NCBI GenBank assembly: GCA_948099385.1
Contig: CANUEZ040000193.1
Location: 7,142,501 to 7,206,500, forward strand
Direction of reading: 5' to 3'
Origin: Fasciola hepatica
Lineage: Eukaryota; Platyhelminthes; Trematoda; Plagiorchiida; Fasciolidae
Length of the DNA stretch: 64,000 nucleotides
The translations under genes and the position numbers were made by a program. Each line of letters begins with the position of its first letter. Within the stretch, counting starts at the first letter, position 1. Below are positions 12,232 to 24,049 of this stretch, piece after piece. The notes below the pieces were generated by a model. That model had not been told where the DNA came from and ran no database searches. It saw nothing but the letters and a program-made list of their open reading frames with translations.

Positions 12232-12945
12232 TGTTCTATTTCAAGCTGTATTACGGTGTGAAAAGAAACTTGGTAGACGGCTGTACAAATGTGTTGGTTT
12301 CATGTGCTCTTGCCAAACAAGTGATCCTTTGTTTCGATAGTGATTTCTTGTAGAAATAATTTTCGTACAAATCCATTAAGACGAATGCAAATTCACATCT
12401 CATGGTTGCTCTTGACCAGGTAGATATGGGCGTATCAGTAACCCAATAAAATCTACTCACTTTATTTCCTATGCATGAATTCCGTATGAGCTGATTTGAT
12501 CAATTCTCGCTTGAATAATCACGAATTGATATCCGTTTCTTCAATGATTTGCATTGTAATGAACAACTGCTTTTCGTTCCAGCCACAAACCTGATACCAC
12601 TGGTTGCGTTCATTTTCTGTCTGTCGAGTATTACTTTCAACTTGTTGTTTCCTATCCGCATTTGGATTAGCAGATTGACCGGCAGATGCAACATGGGAGC
12701 ATAGTCACTGACTACGCCACATTATACACCACTGAATGACCTCAAATGCTGAACAAGCTTTCGGAGACGTTTGAACGAGGCTTATAAACGTCTCCTTATT
12801 CCGGTCTCACAGCGAAATACCAACGAAATCACCTCTATCGAACAAATAGAGAAGATGTGGGCCGATGGACAGATGCAACAATGTATTCTTTATAAAGTGG
12901 TACGGAAATAGTAACTATACGAGGAATACACAAAATGCAAATGAT
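12232..12945 (+). repeat. Family R, copy 2
   Basis: The first part (12232-12600) is a direct copy of 11403-11835. The stretch from about 12362 to 12945 matches the reverse complement of 31341-31952 end to end, through ggttgcgttcattttc, the ttccggtctcaca box and the final cgaggaataca. The family is longer than the 31-kb insertion on both sides, so that insertion is either truncated or the true unit. No coding motif is recognised. Confidence 0.75.
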
Positions 12946-13135
12946 CGCAACGACGAATCAGAAAACGAAGCGCGAGCCTGTATAGTCAGCGCGAAACTGA
13001 AGGCAGAGTTATTCAAAACGAGATGAGAAGTAACCTCGGAACCGTTAGTTCAGTTAAACATACGCAACCGAAGAAAACAATGAGGTCAAAATCAGACGTG
13101 AGAAAAGACCGTAGGGAAAATAAATCCAACATTAT
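12838..13135 (+). repeat. Family S, copy 1
   Basis: The part from aacaaatagagaagatg to about 12930 matches the reverse complement of 63890-64000 closely. The part around 13005-13135 matches 46280-46400 loosely, sharing acgcaaccgaagaaaacaat-like sequence and gaaaataaatc. It overlaps the distal end of family R copy 2, so R and S may be one element. The frame 13023-13343 (106 aa, Lys/Arg-rich) is unrecognised. Confidence 0.55.
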
Positions 13136-13589
13136 ATTCAGAAAAGGGTCATTTTCTCAACTCTATCGAGGCCACTGGAAATCTATTTCACTTTGCACAT
13201 GTGAAAACAGTCTATGTTTGACCTCTGAGGTCATTTTGCAAACAGTGGGTCAACTGATAACAATTCGAATTCAGTACGATCAAGCACACCCGGAAACCAA
13301 GCAAAATGTCCCTCGAAAAAGAAAATTCAGCAAAACCAACTGAGGGTTGGTTATTAAATCCACCATGCAACTACACAATGAAAGTAATGAGGTCAGCAAA
13401 ATCGAAGCTGACGTCAAATAAATCGGGCAACATTTAGCTGACAAGTGAAATAGGCAGACGTGCTAAGATTCATGCATAAAGAGGAGCATTTCTTCGAAGA
13501 ATTTTTCTACGACTAACAAATCGTAGAGCACGTTGATAACATTGAATAAAGGGTCCAAAGCAACTCATTATTCTGAAGTAAGTAGCAGT
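13136..13589. other. Unassigned region
   Basis: Lys-rich open stretch to 13343 on plus, then no frame. No motif is seen. Confidence 0.5.
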
Positions 13590-13690
13590 ATATGAGATTT
13601 TCATAGATTCATCACGCAGCCTAAAGATCCGGATCACCATGAAGAACCACGGACCCACTACACAGCTGTTTCTTCCTCATTACAAATCAT
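13590..13690 (+). mobile_element. Degenerate SINE-like fragment
   Basis: The order gattcatcacgcagc, then a ccatgaagaaccac box, then acacagctgtttcttcc parallels 16099-16170, where the intact order is gattcatcatgcagc, accatggaagcac and acagcggtttcatcc. The tRNA-like part seen in the 16-kb copy is missing here. Confidence 0.45.
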
Positions 13691-15829
13691 CTTCATGGTT
13701 TTCAATGAAGATCTGAGCATTCACTCTACTTGATGGCTCATATTATACCTCATTTCACCGAACTTATTTTTGAGCCTTTGGTCGGCTGTTTGATAGAATA
13801 TAACTAGATCGCAATGTATTCCGTTCTGCGTTCATTATTTCTATTGCCCTCTTAGGCGTGAGTGCATGTGAAGGAGTACACCCATAGCATCAAAGGCCCA
13901 TAACACTTTCTTGTGAAATGAAAAATGGAACAAACTCGACTCAGAAAACGGCGTAATCTGTCCACCGATCTGAACGGGCGAGCAGAGTTTTTTTTATGAA
14001 TAGGCACAGAAACCACAGTGCTCTAATGCCGTTCTGATAAAAACTCGGTCAAATATCACACCATACTAATTTGTGGCAAGATCACAGACACTACTCATCC
14101 ACAAATTCGTCTTCATTGTTTGATCTGCTGACTACTTGTCTAACGAAAATCTGCAACAGTCCTTCGTTTCCCTGACCAATGGGTTGTCCACGTGTGTATT
14201 GTCCGATGGAAGTTGACAGTTCAATAAAATGAAGATAACACGCGGTAATCAGTCCGGTTTTCCAATAATTAGTGCTCTATTTGACTGGTGATAAGCAGTT
14301 GCTTTGTGAGTGAGATAGGCAGCAAAATTTCACAAAAGTTGTGATTCCGTAAATTGCTTACGGTGACACAAGAAACTGAGAGTGTTATGACATTACTTGA
14401 TGGAGTTCAAATATGTGACCTGACAAATAAACTGATCTCATGTCTAAGCTGTTGATATGGTTGACAGAGGCATATACAAACGGACTTTTAAGCTCATCAG
14501 TTGAAAAGTGTACCGCGCATTGAAGAGCACATTCATCTGAACATAGCTGGCGTTCCAGTTAACGCTCGTTGTTATTCGGACTGGTTTTGATGTGACCACA
14601 GCAGAAGCAATCTTTTCGTAGCCTTCGTTGAAGATCACTTGTGCGTTCGTAACAAAAAGCATCTTCCAAAACAACATGACAAACTGTGATCTATAGAGCA
14701 CACAGTTCATTTTTCATTTAGCATCATCACTATCTTATACAGTAATCAGGTCAGATACCCCGTGGACTCATTTGTATATTTTGACACATTTTGTCATCAA
14801 AAGAAGAACCTACGTGCGTTATGGAAGACCTACAGCAGCTTACTCAAACCAGGAAGATAAACTGTTCGAAAACCACTCGTTTGTCATGGACAATAGATTT
14901 ACACTTCATTCGGCACGTCATCGTTTCTTATTATTACTCAGGAACACTATTTCCTTTTTTCCTCATTAGTGTGTTGCAGTAGTCGATTCACATTTGAGCT
15001 AGTCCAAAAAACGTCTCAATTTATTCAACCACAAATTAAATGAATTATATGTAAAATTCAAGCAACTTTCCTACTCAGATTATTTTCGTATTTCCGTGTA
15101 TCGATGGCTGGGACAATTGGGACATCCGATGGCACACGATACAGTAAACTGACTACGGATTTACAACAGAGATAAATTACAATTCCATTATTCAGCGTTT
15201 AGCCGTGTTTTATTTACCTCCTGCTTTCTGAACTGTGACAACGAACAAAGGTCTCGATCATACACGTTTCTGTATTGGTAACGGCTTGCTCGTTTATTTA
15301 TAGTTAGAATTCAGTCTGAATTATTATTTACTTCCTAACTATTATCACTTATCTGTTTTGTCGATTCATGTGTGCGTCGGATGTCTTGCGCCTAATCCGC
15401 AGTCATGCTCTTCTTATTCATGTAGTTTGTGTCACTTGTACCCATCACTCCAACACAGGTTTGGTAATACACCAAAAATAGCTTCCATGAATGTGATTTC
15501 CCATTCTGATGAGTTTGTCTTCCTGATCCAATACGCCCGCTTCGATGAAGCGACTGTTCTAGCCCACATGAAACAGAGCCCTTGATAAAAAATAGATAGA
15601 GGAAAGATCAAAATATGCATGTGACCAGAGTGATTTCAATCAATGTCGGTTCGTCGTTGGAAATAAAACTGGAAATGAAGTGAAATATTTGCTTCATACG
15701 ATAAATGTTTAAATTTTTAAATGTGAATGAATGTCTAGCTGGTGAGGATTTACTGAAAATAAAATTTTTTATCTGAATGACATTTTGTTTTATAAGTGGT
15801 AAACAAAATTGCGCAGAATTGTTCACGCA
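13691..15829. other. Unassigned region
   Basis: Short frames only: 14444-14710 minus (88 aa), 14772-14969 plus, 15358-15585 plus and 15608-15904 minus. None shows a known motif and I found no second copy of most of it. Confidence 0.5.
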
Positions 15830-15960
15830 ATGTGCAACGACATTCCTCACAGGAATACTCATCAGTAGGCAAAATATCAATACATTCATGTGGGCATCGG
15901 GCATTTAGCCTGTTGTATAGGCCTTAGATTCTGCACTCTGGCAACATTTATGGTGCCAAT
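15830..15960 (-). repeat. Short repeat, inverted copy at about 60640-60745
   Basis: The reverse complement shares gattctaaggcc, gatgtattgata/gaatgtattgata and ctactgatgagtattcctgtga with 60650-60745. It lies at the outer edge of the left arm of the large inverted repeat. Confidence 0.65.
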
Positions 15961-16084
15961 TTTCCAGATTGCCTCCCGACGGCCTGATCACATGGAATTA
16001 AAACGTCAGCGTCATCAGTACCATTTCGGTCTGAATAAAATGGACAAATAAAACGTATTTTCAAATGAGTAGTAGGAGATTAGT

Positions 16085-16350
16085 TTTGTATATAATATGA
16101 TTCATCATGCAGCTTGAACGCTCAACTCACCATTGAAAACCATGGAAGCACTGTACAGCGGTTTCATCCTTGTTGGGAATCATCATTCACCGAGCCCCCA
16201 CGGGGACTCGAACCCGGGGTGAACGATTGTGAATCGATCACCTTAACCACAAGGATATCCGGGCTGGCTCTCAACGGTTTGTTGAACATCTACACTACAT
16301 GATATAGCACCATTCCGTCACTGGCTTTTGAACGGTAACAACCCGCTTCC
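16085..16350 (-). mobile_element. tRNA-derived SINE-like repeat
   Basis: This insertion-like segment is absent from the right arm of the inverted repeat. It consists of a tRNA-like head (16193-16265, minus strand) joined to a body with accatggaagcactgtacag and gtttcatccttgttggga. Degenerate relatives are at 13590-13690 and about 37085-37265. tRNA-headed short repeats of this kind, including the SMalpha group of schistosomes, are known in flukes; assignment to that group is inference. A hammerhead ribozyme, present in SMalpha, is not evident here. Confidence 0.5.
16193..16265 (-). tRNA. tRNA-Val(CAC)-like sequence, degenerate SINE head
   Basis: On the minus strand the 73 nt fold roughly as a tRNA. 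The D stem is ccttgtggttaagg, the anticodon loop is ttcacaa with anticodon CAC (16229-16231), and the T loop sits in ggttcgagtcc, a perfect match to the Pol III B box GGTTCGANTCC. The anticodon stem has one mismatch, the T stem one, and the acceptor stem two, so it is probably not a working tRNA. Its context in a SINE-like body supports a tRNA-derived promoter rather than a real tRNA gene. Confidence 0.45.
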
Positions 16351-16378
16351 CACACAGCGATGGCCTCCGTAAAGGAAA

Positions 16379-16853
16379 GTTCGTGAACAGTGATTGGACA
16401 TCAAATAAAGCCGTGTGTTTCCCTTCCACAATTATCTGGCCTAAAGATCTCTATTGTTTCGTAACTTTTTTTGATAGTGTCTCTTGCCATTGGATCATCA
16501 ACAATCTCAAACAATTTCAACACCCATTTCGCCAATTCGTGCTGTGATGAATTATTCATTGATACTATTTGTCTAAGTGAAACTTCTGGTTTGTGTAGTT
16601 TCGGTGGACCATACAGTTGCGGATTTTGAGTTCCATTTGGTTTCAGATGTTGAGCTGTGGTCTCACAGGTAAAATGTCTTTCTAGTAGAAAGTGTGCTTC
16701 TGCCGATACTCCTTGTTCTAGTTCATCAGGTTCATTGCAGTTATATAGGCGCACAAACGTGCTGGTATAGTCAAGTACGGTCTCCATTTTCTCATATTCA
16801 CTCCAATGAGTCAGCACGGGTCTGGAATCATTGTTAGGGCGTAAGATTATCAA
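16379..16853 (-). pseudogene. Penelope-like element RT, left-arm copy
   Basis: The minus frame 16853-16401 is open for 150 codons. It shows VLTHWSEYEKMETVLDYTS (PLE lead ..Y..KM...L.DTS), LERHFTCETTAQHLKPNG, QLYGPPKLHKPEVSLRQIVS (the YG.PK.HK...PLRPIVS box) and ELAKWVLKLFE. After a frame change the palm motif FDVQSLFTNFPL, with its catalytic Asp, is readable at 16414-16379. It lacks the rest of RT and any GIY-YIG endonuclease. The paralogue at 52391-53004 is more damaged. Confidence 0.85.
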
Positions 16854-17097
16854 GCCATATTGTACCCGTAGATTTTTGATAATAAAAATACACTCAGGTG
16901 TGATTAGTGACTGATGTCTGGACGATGTTACCAGTTACTATGGTTCGATATCGACCAGCTCCACTTGAAACAACGTCTGCGCATCTTTTTAAGTGGGTTT
17001 GAATATTTTTAGTCGTTCGAATAGATATTCGTATTTTCCTTGTGTCTGGTTATGGTCCAGTTGGGTATTTGTGGATTCGATGTGACTGTGGACATGT

Positions 17098-17395
17098 TTA
17101 CCTTTTCAAGGTGGGAAAACCCCAAGTGGCACAGTGCAAATTTCTCACCATGCCGCGACCTGAATTAGTTGCGGCTGTTCCTTGAACACGGTTTTGAACA
17201 ACAATACTCACGAGATACAAATGCATATAGATCGTCTTGTTCCATAGACGAATCCCACCATTGTTTTGCAGCGAATAAATAATGCCAGTGCCATTCGTTT
17301 CCATTCGTTGTGGCCAACAGAATTGCTCTCATGGAGAACTGTACATCACACCGTAGGTGGCGATACGTTCCGATCGATGGGAATCCAGCGGACAT
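17098..17395 (-). other. Conserved open stretch, unrecognised
   Basis: The minus frame 17395-17165 (76 aa) contains GFPSIGTYRHLRCDVQFSMR and KQWWDSSMEQDDLYAF. It is kept in the right arm at 51880-52092 with few changes. It lies between the PLE and BEL/Pao remnants and could belong to either or to a third element. No domain is recognised. Confidence 0.35.
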
Positions 17396-17731
17396 TCATG
17401 GAGAAACCAGCCTTAGTAAAAGGTATACGAAGTGTCGATTTCAGGTGCAATATTTGGTCTGTGCCAGCTGGAAAGAATGAGGACAAGGGTATTCACCAAC
17501 GTTGCAATTGTGCCACAAATGGTTATTGCTTTACACGGGATTTACGCATCGATGAATACGTTTTGCTCCCAGGTGGAAACAGTCATAGGGGATCCAGCCA
17601 AAAGGAGTTATCGCGAACTAATTCCAGGGGCCGATGGACACGTTCATCAAGTGGCGGTCCATACCAGTGATGAAAATCGCTGTCGAGATGTTCGATCCGT
17701 TAGCATACGGGAAGTAATCGAATTAAAGTGA
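17395..17731 (+). pseudogene. BEL/Pao integrase C-terminal tail
   Basis: Reading across two frames: the HGET..-like lead, a QL..KWL box, then LRIDEYVLLPGGNSHRGS, and ELIPGADGHVHQVAVHTS followed by RDVRSVSIREVIELK and a stop at 17731. The pattern ..DGHVRQV.VRT..G....RD(V/I)RSV.. closes many BEL/Pao polyproteins. Frameshifts break it near 17500 and 17620. The right-arm copy lacks the DGHV part; the third copy at 31040-31340 is also cut. Confidence 0.75.
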
Positions 17732-18790
17732 TAGAATGAAAATAAGCAGTTTTCTCGATGTAATGTGAACTCTGCCTTCGACTAAAAAATAGCTTTCTTA
17801 GTTAGTCGCAATTAACGTCAAAGTATCTTTTGGGCAGGCGTTCAAATTGTTTTTGGTTGTTGAACGGGCAATCACCACATACAGTGTCAAAGAACTTCTC
17901 CAACTTGAGCCAGGCAAATCGTCTGTCGTCGAATCATATTATGTGAAACTGCATCCTGCATTGATCTTGGAATCGTACAGAATAGAGATTGGATCCGATG
18001 TTCCAAATCATCCGGGTTCTCCGCCTTGTGGTCCTCAACTTATCTTTCAACATAACCACCCAGGAAATATTCCATTTGAGCTTGATGCGCAGGTCCTGGA
18101 GACCACGGTATACGTCCTTTTTCGTCCGATCCAATGCAAAGGGGACTTCCAGTCGAGCCACTGGGCTTAGTCCGTAGATAACATATTTTTGTAGCGAGAT
18201 CAACCTTTGTTCATTTGCATACCGCCCCAACTTATCCGAAGGCTTGTTGCCCATTCCGATATCCAATTGATCGTTGCATGTTGGGCTGCATGCCATCGGT
18301 CGCAATCCAGGCCCGATTTTCCTAATGATCTATCAACTCCACGTACCACTGAAGTACCCAGATTTGAATCTCCTAAATGCATCGGGGAAATTCAGACACC
18401 GACCTTCAACGATATTCTAACGTCATTTGTGTGCACGAGTTGCTTTGCTTCACAGTTATAGTCTCATCTCATATGATGTTTCGAGTCAATTTCATCCTAT
18501 TATCCAGATACAATGTCATACTAATCAGAGCGTGGCCTTTTCTTTCGAATTGGAAAACTCAAGCAATTCCTTTCTGTAAGTCGCGCATGTATTGAAACTT
18601 CACCGTAAATCGGGTGTATTAGGGCGATCATTGACTTGAGTTATCGACCACATGGCCTGAACCTGAAATAAGGCAGTTAGTACCACTCTGCACGATAAGT
18701 AAAGAAGAGCTAAACTGCAATCTTATTCTTCTCCTGCTTCAGGGACACAAGTGATCAGAATTTTTGAACCATTCGGAATCCTTCGAACAC
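17732..18790 (+). repeat. Three-copy module after BEL/Pao tail, ~105-codon ORF
   Basis: Inverted copies lie at 30127-31020 and 49800-50780. The frame 17847-18170 (107 aa; contains SVKELLQLEPGKSSVVESYY and IEIGSDVPNHPGS) is open in all three, and the antisense frame 18305-17934 is also long. Position directly after the BEL/Pao stop suggests a 3' LTR or a trailing ORF, but I cannot define LTR ends. The protein is unrecognised. Confidence 0.5.
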
Positions 18791-21058
18791 CGTGTCTACT
18801 GGAATGAATACAGGTTATGAATCATTCCGCAAATGGATAAAATGTGCTGCGAAGGAACTACAAAAAATGTCTTGTTTGCTGCTGCTGTACTGGTTTTGCC
18901 CTGATCGAAATATTTTTTTTAGTGAAGCAAGCGCTAGCTGGAGTAGAAACGTCTTGTAAGTGAGGCATTTCCATCTCATGAGGTGAACAGATAGCGGATC
19001 AGGTGTCGTCTCGCATGCAGGAGGTGCCACTGGTCTTTACTAACCTCCCTCATCGGTGATGCTGGCATGATATCCTTAGGTTCATCACCGGTCGAGTATG
19101 CACAGTCACAGGTAATTTCGTTCGTTTTTATAGTTCAGAAACACGACCGTTGGGGTATATGTTAAACAGAATTTATCGGTGTTTGATCATCAATCCCTTC
19201 GTTTCATTGGTAGAATATGTTGAGAACACCGTGTCAGCAATAGGGAAGTATGGTTTATGTTGTTGGTAATCAGTGTTCAGTCACTGAAACACGCACCAAA
19301 TCTGAGTAGTTTTCTTTAAGTAACGCCACAAAATCAATGAAGTCGCACTTCGACTGTCGTGGATTTATGAAATACACTGATTTCAATTGTGGTTGTTGGA
19401 ACTCGCGAAAACAATGAGAACAATATGAAGTTTCTTTTATTGTGTTTCTGCTACTTCTCTCGAGGAATATTCCTTGGTAGATTTGAAAACACTTCGAACT
19501 CATAAATATCGAACTTGAGTAAAGTGGCTTACGCGTTTTCATTCACGATGGAGATAATACTGGCGGTGTACAGGAAACAGTTGTCATGCTCCCAAACAGA
19601 TGTCAATGATGCACTGTCACCTTCGTGCTCGTCTCCACGAAGATATAAGATGATGATGATGACGTGAATAGTACCGATATTGACGACGAAGAAGACAATG
19701 AAGTTCAAGCATATCAGTTTGAATTTGTAGTATTGGTATCGATATTGATCGTGATAATACTTGCAAACTGTGAATTCGGGTTGTAGGCTTTGACTAACTT
19801 GACTTTACGCACTGTGCACAAAAGACTATCGGCTTCTCTGACATATGATAGACGTCGTATTTTGCAGCTTTTCTTGGTTGTTCAAGCACTTCAAAAGGGA
19901 TCGGAATTTGAGTTATCTGTGCACCGATAATTCGCACTCTATTATTGCGTGGTTGTTTCGAGTTATGAACAGACTCAAGCTAGAAATGTATATCACAAAA
20001 CGCAAAATACACCAATCCATATAAAATTGCACAAATTGATTTGTGTGTGATGTGCAGAACAGCTCTGATTTTTGATACGCAAACTTCTGATAAGTCACAG
20101 ACAAATATTTTACCTATTTGGAGCGTCATTGTTGAGAAATGGTTTCTATGACTTGAGTCATGTGCTCGAAACGGAAAGAGTGGGGACACAGAGGATGCAA
20201 CGACCTAGTTACTTTTATTGTTTCACTTGGCTTTTTGGGTAAGGAATATGAGTATGGTGGGCAGTATCGTTCCGGAGATGAGTAAATTCACTCGCGTGAA
20301 TTCACTTACAGAAATCAATATAGTCACAATTACCTAACAAATTCCTGATTCTTATTAGTTTGTAAGCAGTTCTGTTTCACAGGACTGTTCGTTCTTTGTT
20401 CACTCACACCAACGACAACTGATTTCAGCCGGTCACTTAGAATATTTTGACTGCTCCACCCGCGGACGGTTGAACCGTAGCTCTATTAGTTCAATTCGTA
20501 TGGTGTTACTCTAACTTCTGGAAGTGATCGAAACATTCTAGTGTTTTGATAAACATTGTCGCTCACCATCTTTTGGGTCTTCTGGTTTCTACCGTGTCCG
20601 AAACAATTTTAAGGATCTACTATCTCGTACCTGGAGTTGATGGAATGTGATCTGAACCATCGATTGTGAAAGGAAAAACGGTAACCGAATAATTTCAATT
20701 TCCGAAATCATACAACAGTATTTGTTATCTCCCAGCTCTTTTCCTTCTCTCTCATACACAAAGATCAGTCAGTATTGGTTCCTGTGTACTCATCCTACTT
20801 TCTTCCTTTCAAGAAACAACGAAGAAATAATTCGGAGTTCCCAAGCGGCCAATTTGATCCATTTATCAAAAGTTTGGTAATCTGCACCTTATTAAAAAAT
20901 ATATACATGGAATTGCAAATATTTTCTGGCCTGTCATCATGCATCACACACCTGTTTGAGAGAAAAAAAACCATCAAAATGGGAAAAGAGCGTTAACACT
21001 GTAGCACAAGGCGAACCTTATGATGTCTGCAAAGGACCTGAAAACATGTCGAATTTGC
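18791..21058. other. Left-arm interior without recognised genes
   Basis: The whole stretch has a counterpart in 48000-49800. Frames such as 19270-19542 minus and 20775-20996 plus are short and not kept equally in the other copy. A gatgatgatgatgac run lies near 19650. No coding or RNA feature is supported. Confidence 0.5.
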
Positions 21059-21738
21059 CACAATTATTTCCTTGTGAGATTGCCGCTATGAGATGACAAT
21101 CAAAGCCACTACACACAATGCATGTTATTGGTTACCAGAACAGAAGAAACCTGTATTTCATTGTATTGCATCGAGGATTTCATTAGGTTAGCAAACTCAT
21201 TTATCAGTCGAAAAGGAGCACAACTGATTTTCGCAAAATGAGATGAGTAGAGGGAAAATATTACTGAGAAGAAAGCCAGGTTCCGTGAGTTCCCTCGATG
21301 CATTTCATTTCGTCATTTGTAAAAAGTGCTAAATTATACATTGTAGATGCGCATTGGATAGTTCCATGGGATGCGATAAGTTCAAACACGAAAGCTGTAA
21401 ATGAAAAAGAATAGGTGACGGGTGATGATAAAGCGATCATCATAAAAAGGCTCCAAACCCAGAGGCTGAAAATTGAACAAAAACCTGTTTTGTAAAATGT
21501 TGGGAGCATGATGTTTGGAAATAGGTACACTGAAGCCGGCTTTCTCTGGGTACTCTAAACCTGCAGTCATCTAGGGCAACGGCAATCAGTGATCAGTAGT
21601 GGTGATAATGGAACAAACGGGAAAAAACAAACTAAAATTTGGACACTGACTATCGGGCCATAAGCTTCTCAAACAAGTTTGCTCAGTGTTCAATTTCATG
21701 CGGTGCCAAATTAGTTTCGTCCAAAATATTACCATATC

Positions 21739-22455
21739 CATCAGTTGTTCATATTTCGCGATGCGCGGAATCGTGTGTGCGGAATATTTGTACTGATTAT
21801 GTAAAGTTTATTCCGTAGAAACTAGTACACATTTGTGTGTTCGATGTTTTTGATTTACCTCGTTCATGGTGCTCTCTGATTGTTCAGAGAGTGACTTTTG
21901 ATTGGCACACTGTAAATCGAGAAATGCGACTGGTGCCAGCGACTTTATAAACCACCGAATATTTACCAATATCGAGATTACTTTGTTGCCCACTGTTACA
22001 ATATTCTGACTGCTTTTCACGAAGAACTGACTTTTGATATCATAGAGGTTTGCACTTCAAATTTAGCTACTGAAAATGGCTGCAGCAGCCAGGTTTTGAC
22101 AAATTCTATTATCCGACAAGAAAAATCGCGTTTTATAGTCTGCTCGATAACAAGGGTGATCTTATAAAACAGAGAACGGTCCTACGCCCTTGTATACTTC
22201 TGGTTATGGAATTTTGGATACAGTTCATGCTTGTGCTTGATTGTGGTGGAAAAGGTATATATATCATGGCCACAAAGGCCCACTCAACATTCAGGGATAA
22301 CCGGCAAACAGAGCCTGGGAATTCAAAGGAGCGCCACACAAGTTCCAAATAGGTCAGGTCCTGTACCGAGCAGGGCGATAGTGTAAATGCTGTCCACAAG
22401 CGGCTTTCTCGTTATTTAGTTGACTGATGATTGTGAAATTTCATTAGTATTCGGC
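21739..22455. mobile_element. ~717-bp insertion specific to block B
   Basis: Block A runs straight through this point (accatatcgcagccgac at about 2166-2181). Block B has the insertion between accatatc (ends 21738) and gtatcacagccgat (22456 on), leaving tatc on both sides as a possible 4-bp target-site duplication (atatc/gtatc with one mismatch if 5 bp). The inner part, with gccacaaaggcccac and gataaccggcaaacagag, is related to 53170-53215 and 59827-59870. A solo LTR would fit in size and TSD, but TG...CA ends are not apparent. Confidence 0.5.
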
Positions 22456-23279
22456 GTATCACAGCCGATATTGTACTGCCCTCCGAGAACTGGAGTTTGT
22501 GGGTCCATCGTGTGGTATGATTTTCGGCTGAGGAACCTATCGACCTGCTCTACTCATCACTCTATTTTTTTGTGCTCAGGTATAAGATGACCGGCTGCGC
22601 TGCACAGGAATGACTCTCCCTTGTAGCGCCTTCCGATGCGTTGCGAATGAGGCGGAATTGCTTGTTGGAGTCACCAATCCCTACTACAGTCTCCACGGTT
22701 GCAGAATGTTTGATCCATTACCGCTTTCAATCAAGCTTAACGGAGAGCAAATCTCCCAGTTGCAGTTTGTAGTTCTCGCCATTTCCTTAAATGTGGGCTT
22801 CATTTGCTTTGGCTGAGAGCTGAAATGGCTTCCCAGAGATCTAGTCTGGTAACCGTCGTGACCTAGGACTTCTCGCGTTGACTCATCCGAAGGACTTGTG
22901 AGAGCAATCCACTTCCAAGCGATGTCCAGAATATCACATTTCTCGATCTAATTGGATTTCTCTTAGATATTGGCGTCCAATTCATCGTCGCAGTCACTGT
23001 CGAGACTCTGTGGAAGCCCCCGAGACGTGCAGAAGGAAGTCTTAGGGAAATCGGCTCCCAAGCGATCACTGTACTGTTGGATTTACTGCTAGTATCGAAT
23101 GTGACATCGTGGCTCTCAGATTGGTCTGCCTTGTCGCTATGATAAAGATAGCAAGCTGACTCCTGTCCTGCAATATTTATGCACCGAGTGCCATAGTTAA
23201 GTATGCGGACTTCTGAGAAACAAGCCATGTAGATGTTTTTGCTTTAGTTCTACAGCGTCCTCATTGTAAGGCTGCCAAC

Positions 23280-24049
23280 CTATGGTAGAATCCTTACATT
23301 CCAACAAGCTGCACAAGCCTGTTTCCGACAGTTCAGTATTCCAGTTTGTTGTCTTAACACCTCGACCATTGGAGAAGGAGAAGCGTCACTTGCCGGACAA
23401 GCCTTGGCATGATCAGATTGCATGTTTTCCAAATTATTCATAGAGGTTCTCGGGAAACGTGTGCGTGGCGGTGTTTCCAGCACTGTTCAGGGATGTTGTA
23501 TTACTCGATTGCCCAGTCAGCAGTAGAAATTAAATTAACCGTGACTAATCCAGCCTTTATTCAGACGATCTCATTTCAGCCTTTGCACATGCAAATGCAA
23601 CCCAGAGTGCAGCAGAATTGTTCCACATGAGCCGGTGGCCTGTTGTTCGGCTAATTTGCCCATTCCGGAATACCAGGTTGGGTGGGTTGGGTCGATTTAC
23701 TGTGTAGCCCATGGGTCGGTAGATCTTGTCCACCCATTAGGGAGTATCTCTCCTATTATGCGGAACAACGTCTTTTTTTCCTAGGATTTTAGGCCTTAGT
23801 TACCCCAAATCTTATGTAACGCCCTGTTTAGCGGTTCGCCGAGGTGTGGCCGCTCATGCTTGCTTCAGATTTTTGGGGACACAGGTGAGAGGTGGGAAAC
23901 CGATGGAGACCAATGAAATGGAGGATGCCCTATGGGACACGACAGTCTACCACCACACAGACGATACCTCCCAAGAATTACCTATTATTCCATCGAAAAA
24001 ATGTATTCCCAAAATCTATCGGGCTAGAATCAAATACCACGAAAACTGA
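23280..24049 (+). other. Block B copy of the preserved module
   Basis: Near identical to 2981-3748. Frames 23409-23630 (73 aa) and 23846-24049 (67 aa) match the block A frames residue for residue apart from a few changes; the second has a two-codon in-frame difference (VYHHTDD against HHND in A). Function unknown. Confidence 0.4.

Larger units (their letters stand above)
15935..21058 (+). repeat. Left arm of large inverted repeat
   Basis: The reverse complement of 47996-53900 aligns along this interval, with insertions on both sides. Anchor pairs: the gacggcctgatc region (about 15975) with 53860; the PLE (16401-16853) with 52391-52774; the BEL/Pao tail (17395-17731) with 50785-50990; the module 17732-18790 with 49800-50780; ctggagatgag/gaattcacgcgagtgaatt near 20280 with 48760; and gtcctttgcagac near 21030 with 48022. 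The arm ends at tcgaatttgcca (21047-21058), four bases before block B starts. Confidence 0.85.

Noticed and set aside
15835..15870. Hammerhead-like core ctgatgag followed by a small stem on minus, repeated at about 60718-60750
   Set aside because: Stem II-like ttcc/ggaa pairing is present, but the required GAAA segment is absent in both copies (gtcgttg and atcgttg instead) and stems I and III cannot be formed, so no ribozyme is called.
16193..16265. Functional tRNA gene
   Set aside because: Mismatches in acceptor, T and anticodon stems and the SINE-like context favour a tRNA-derived repeat.
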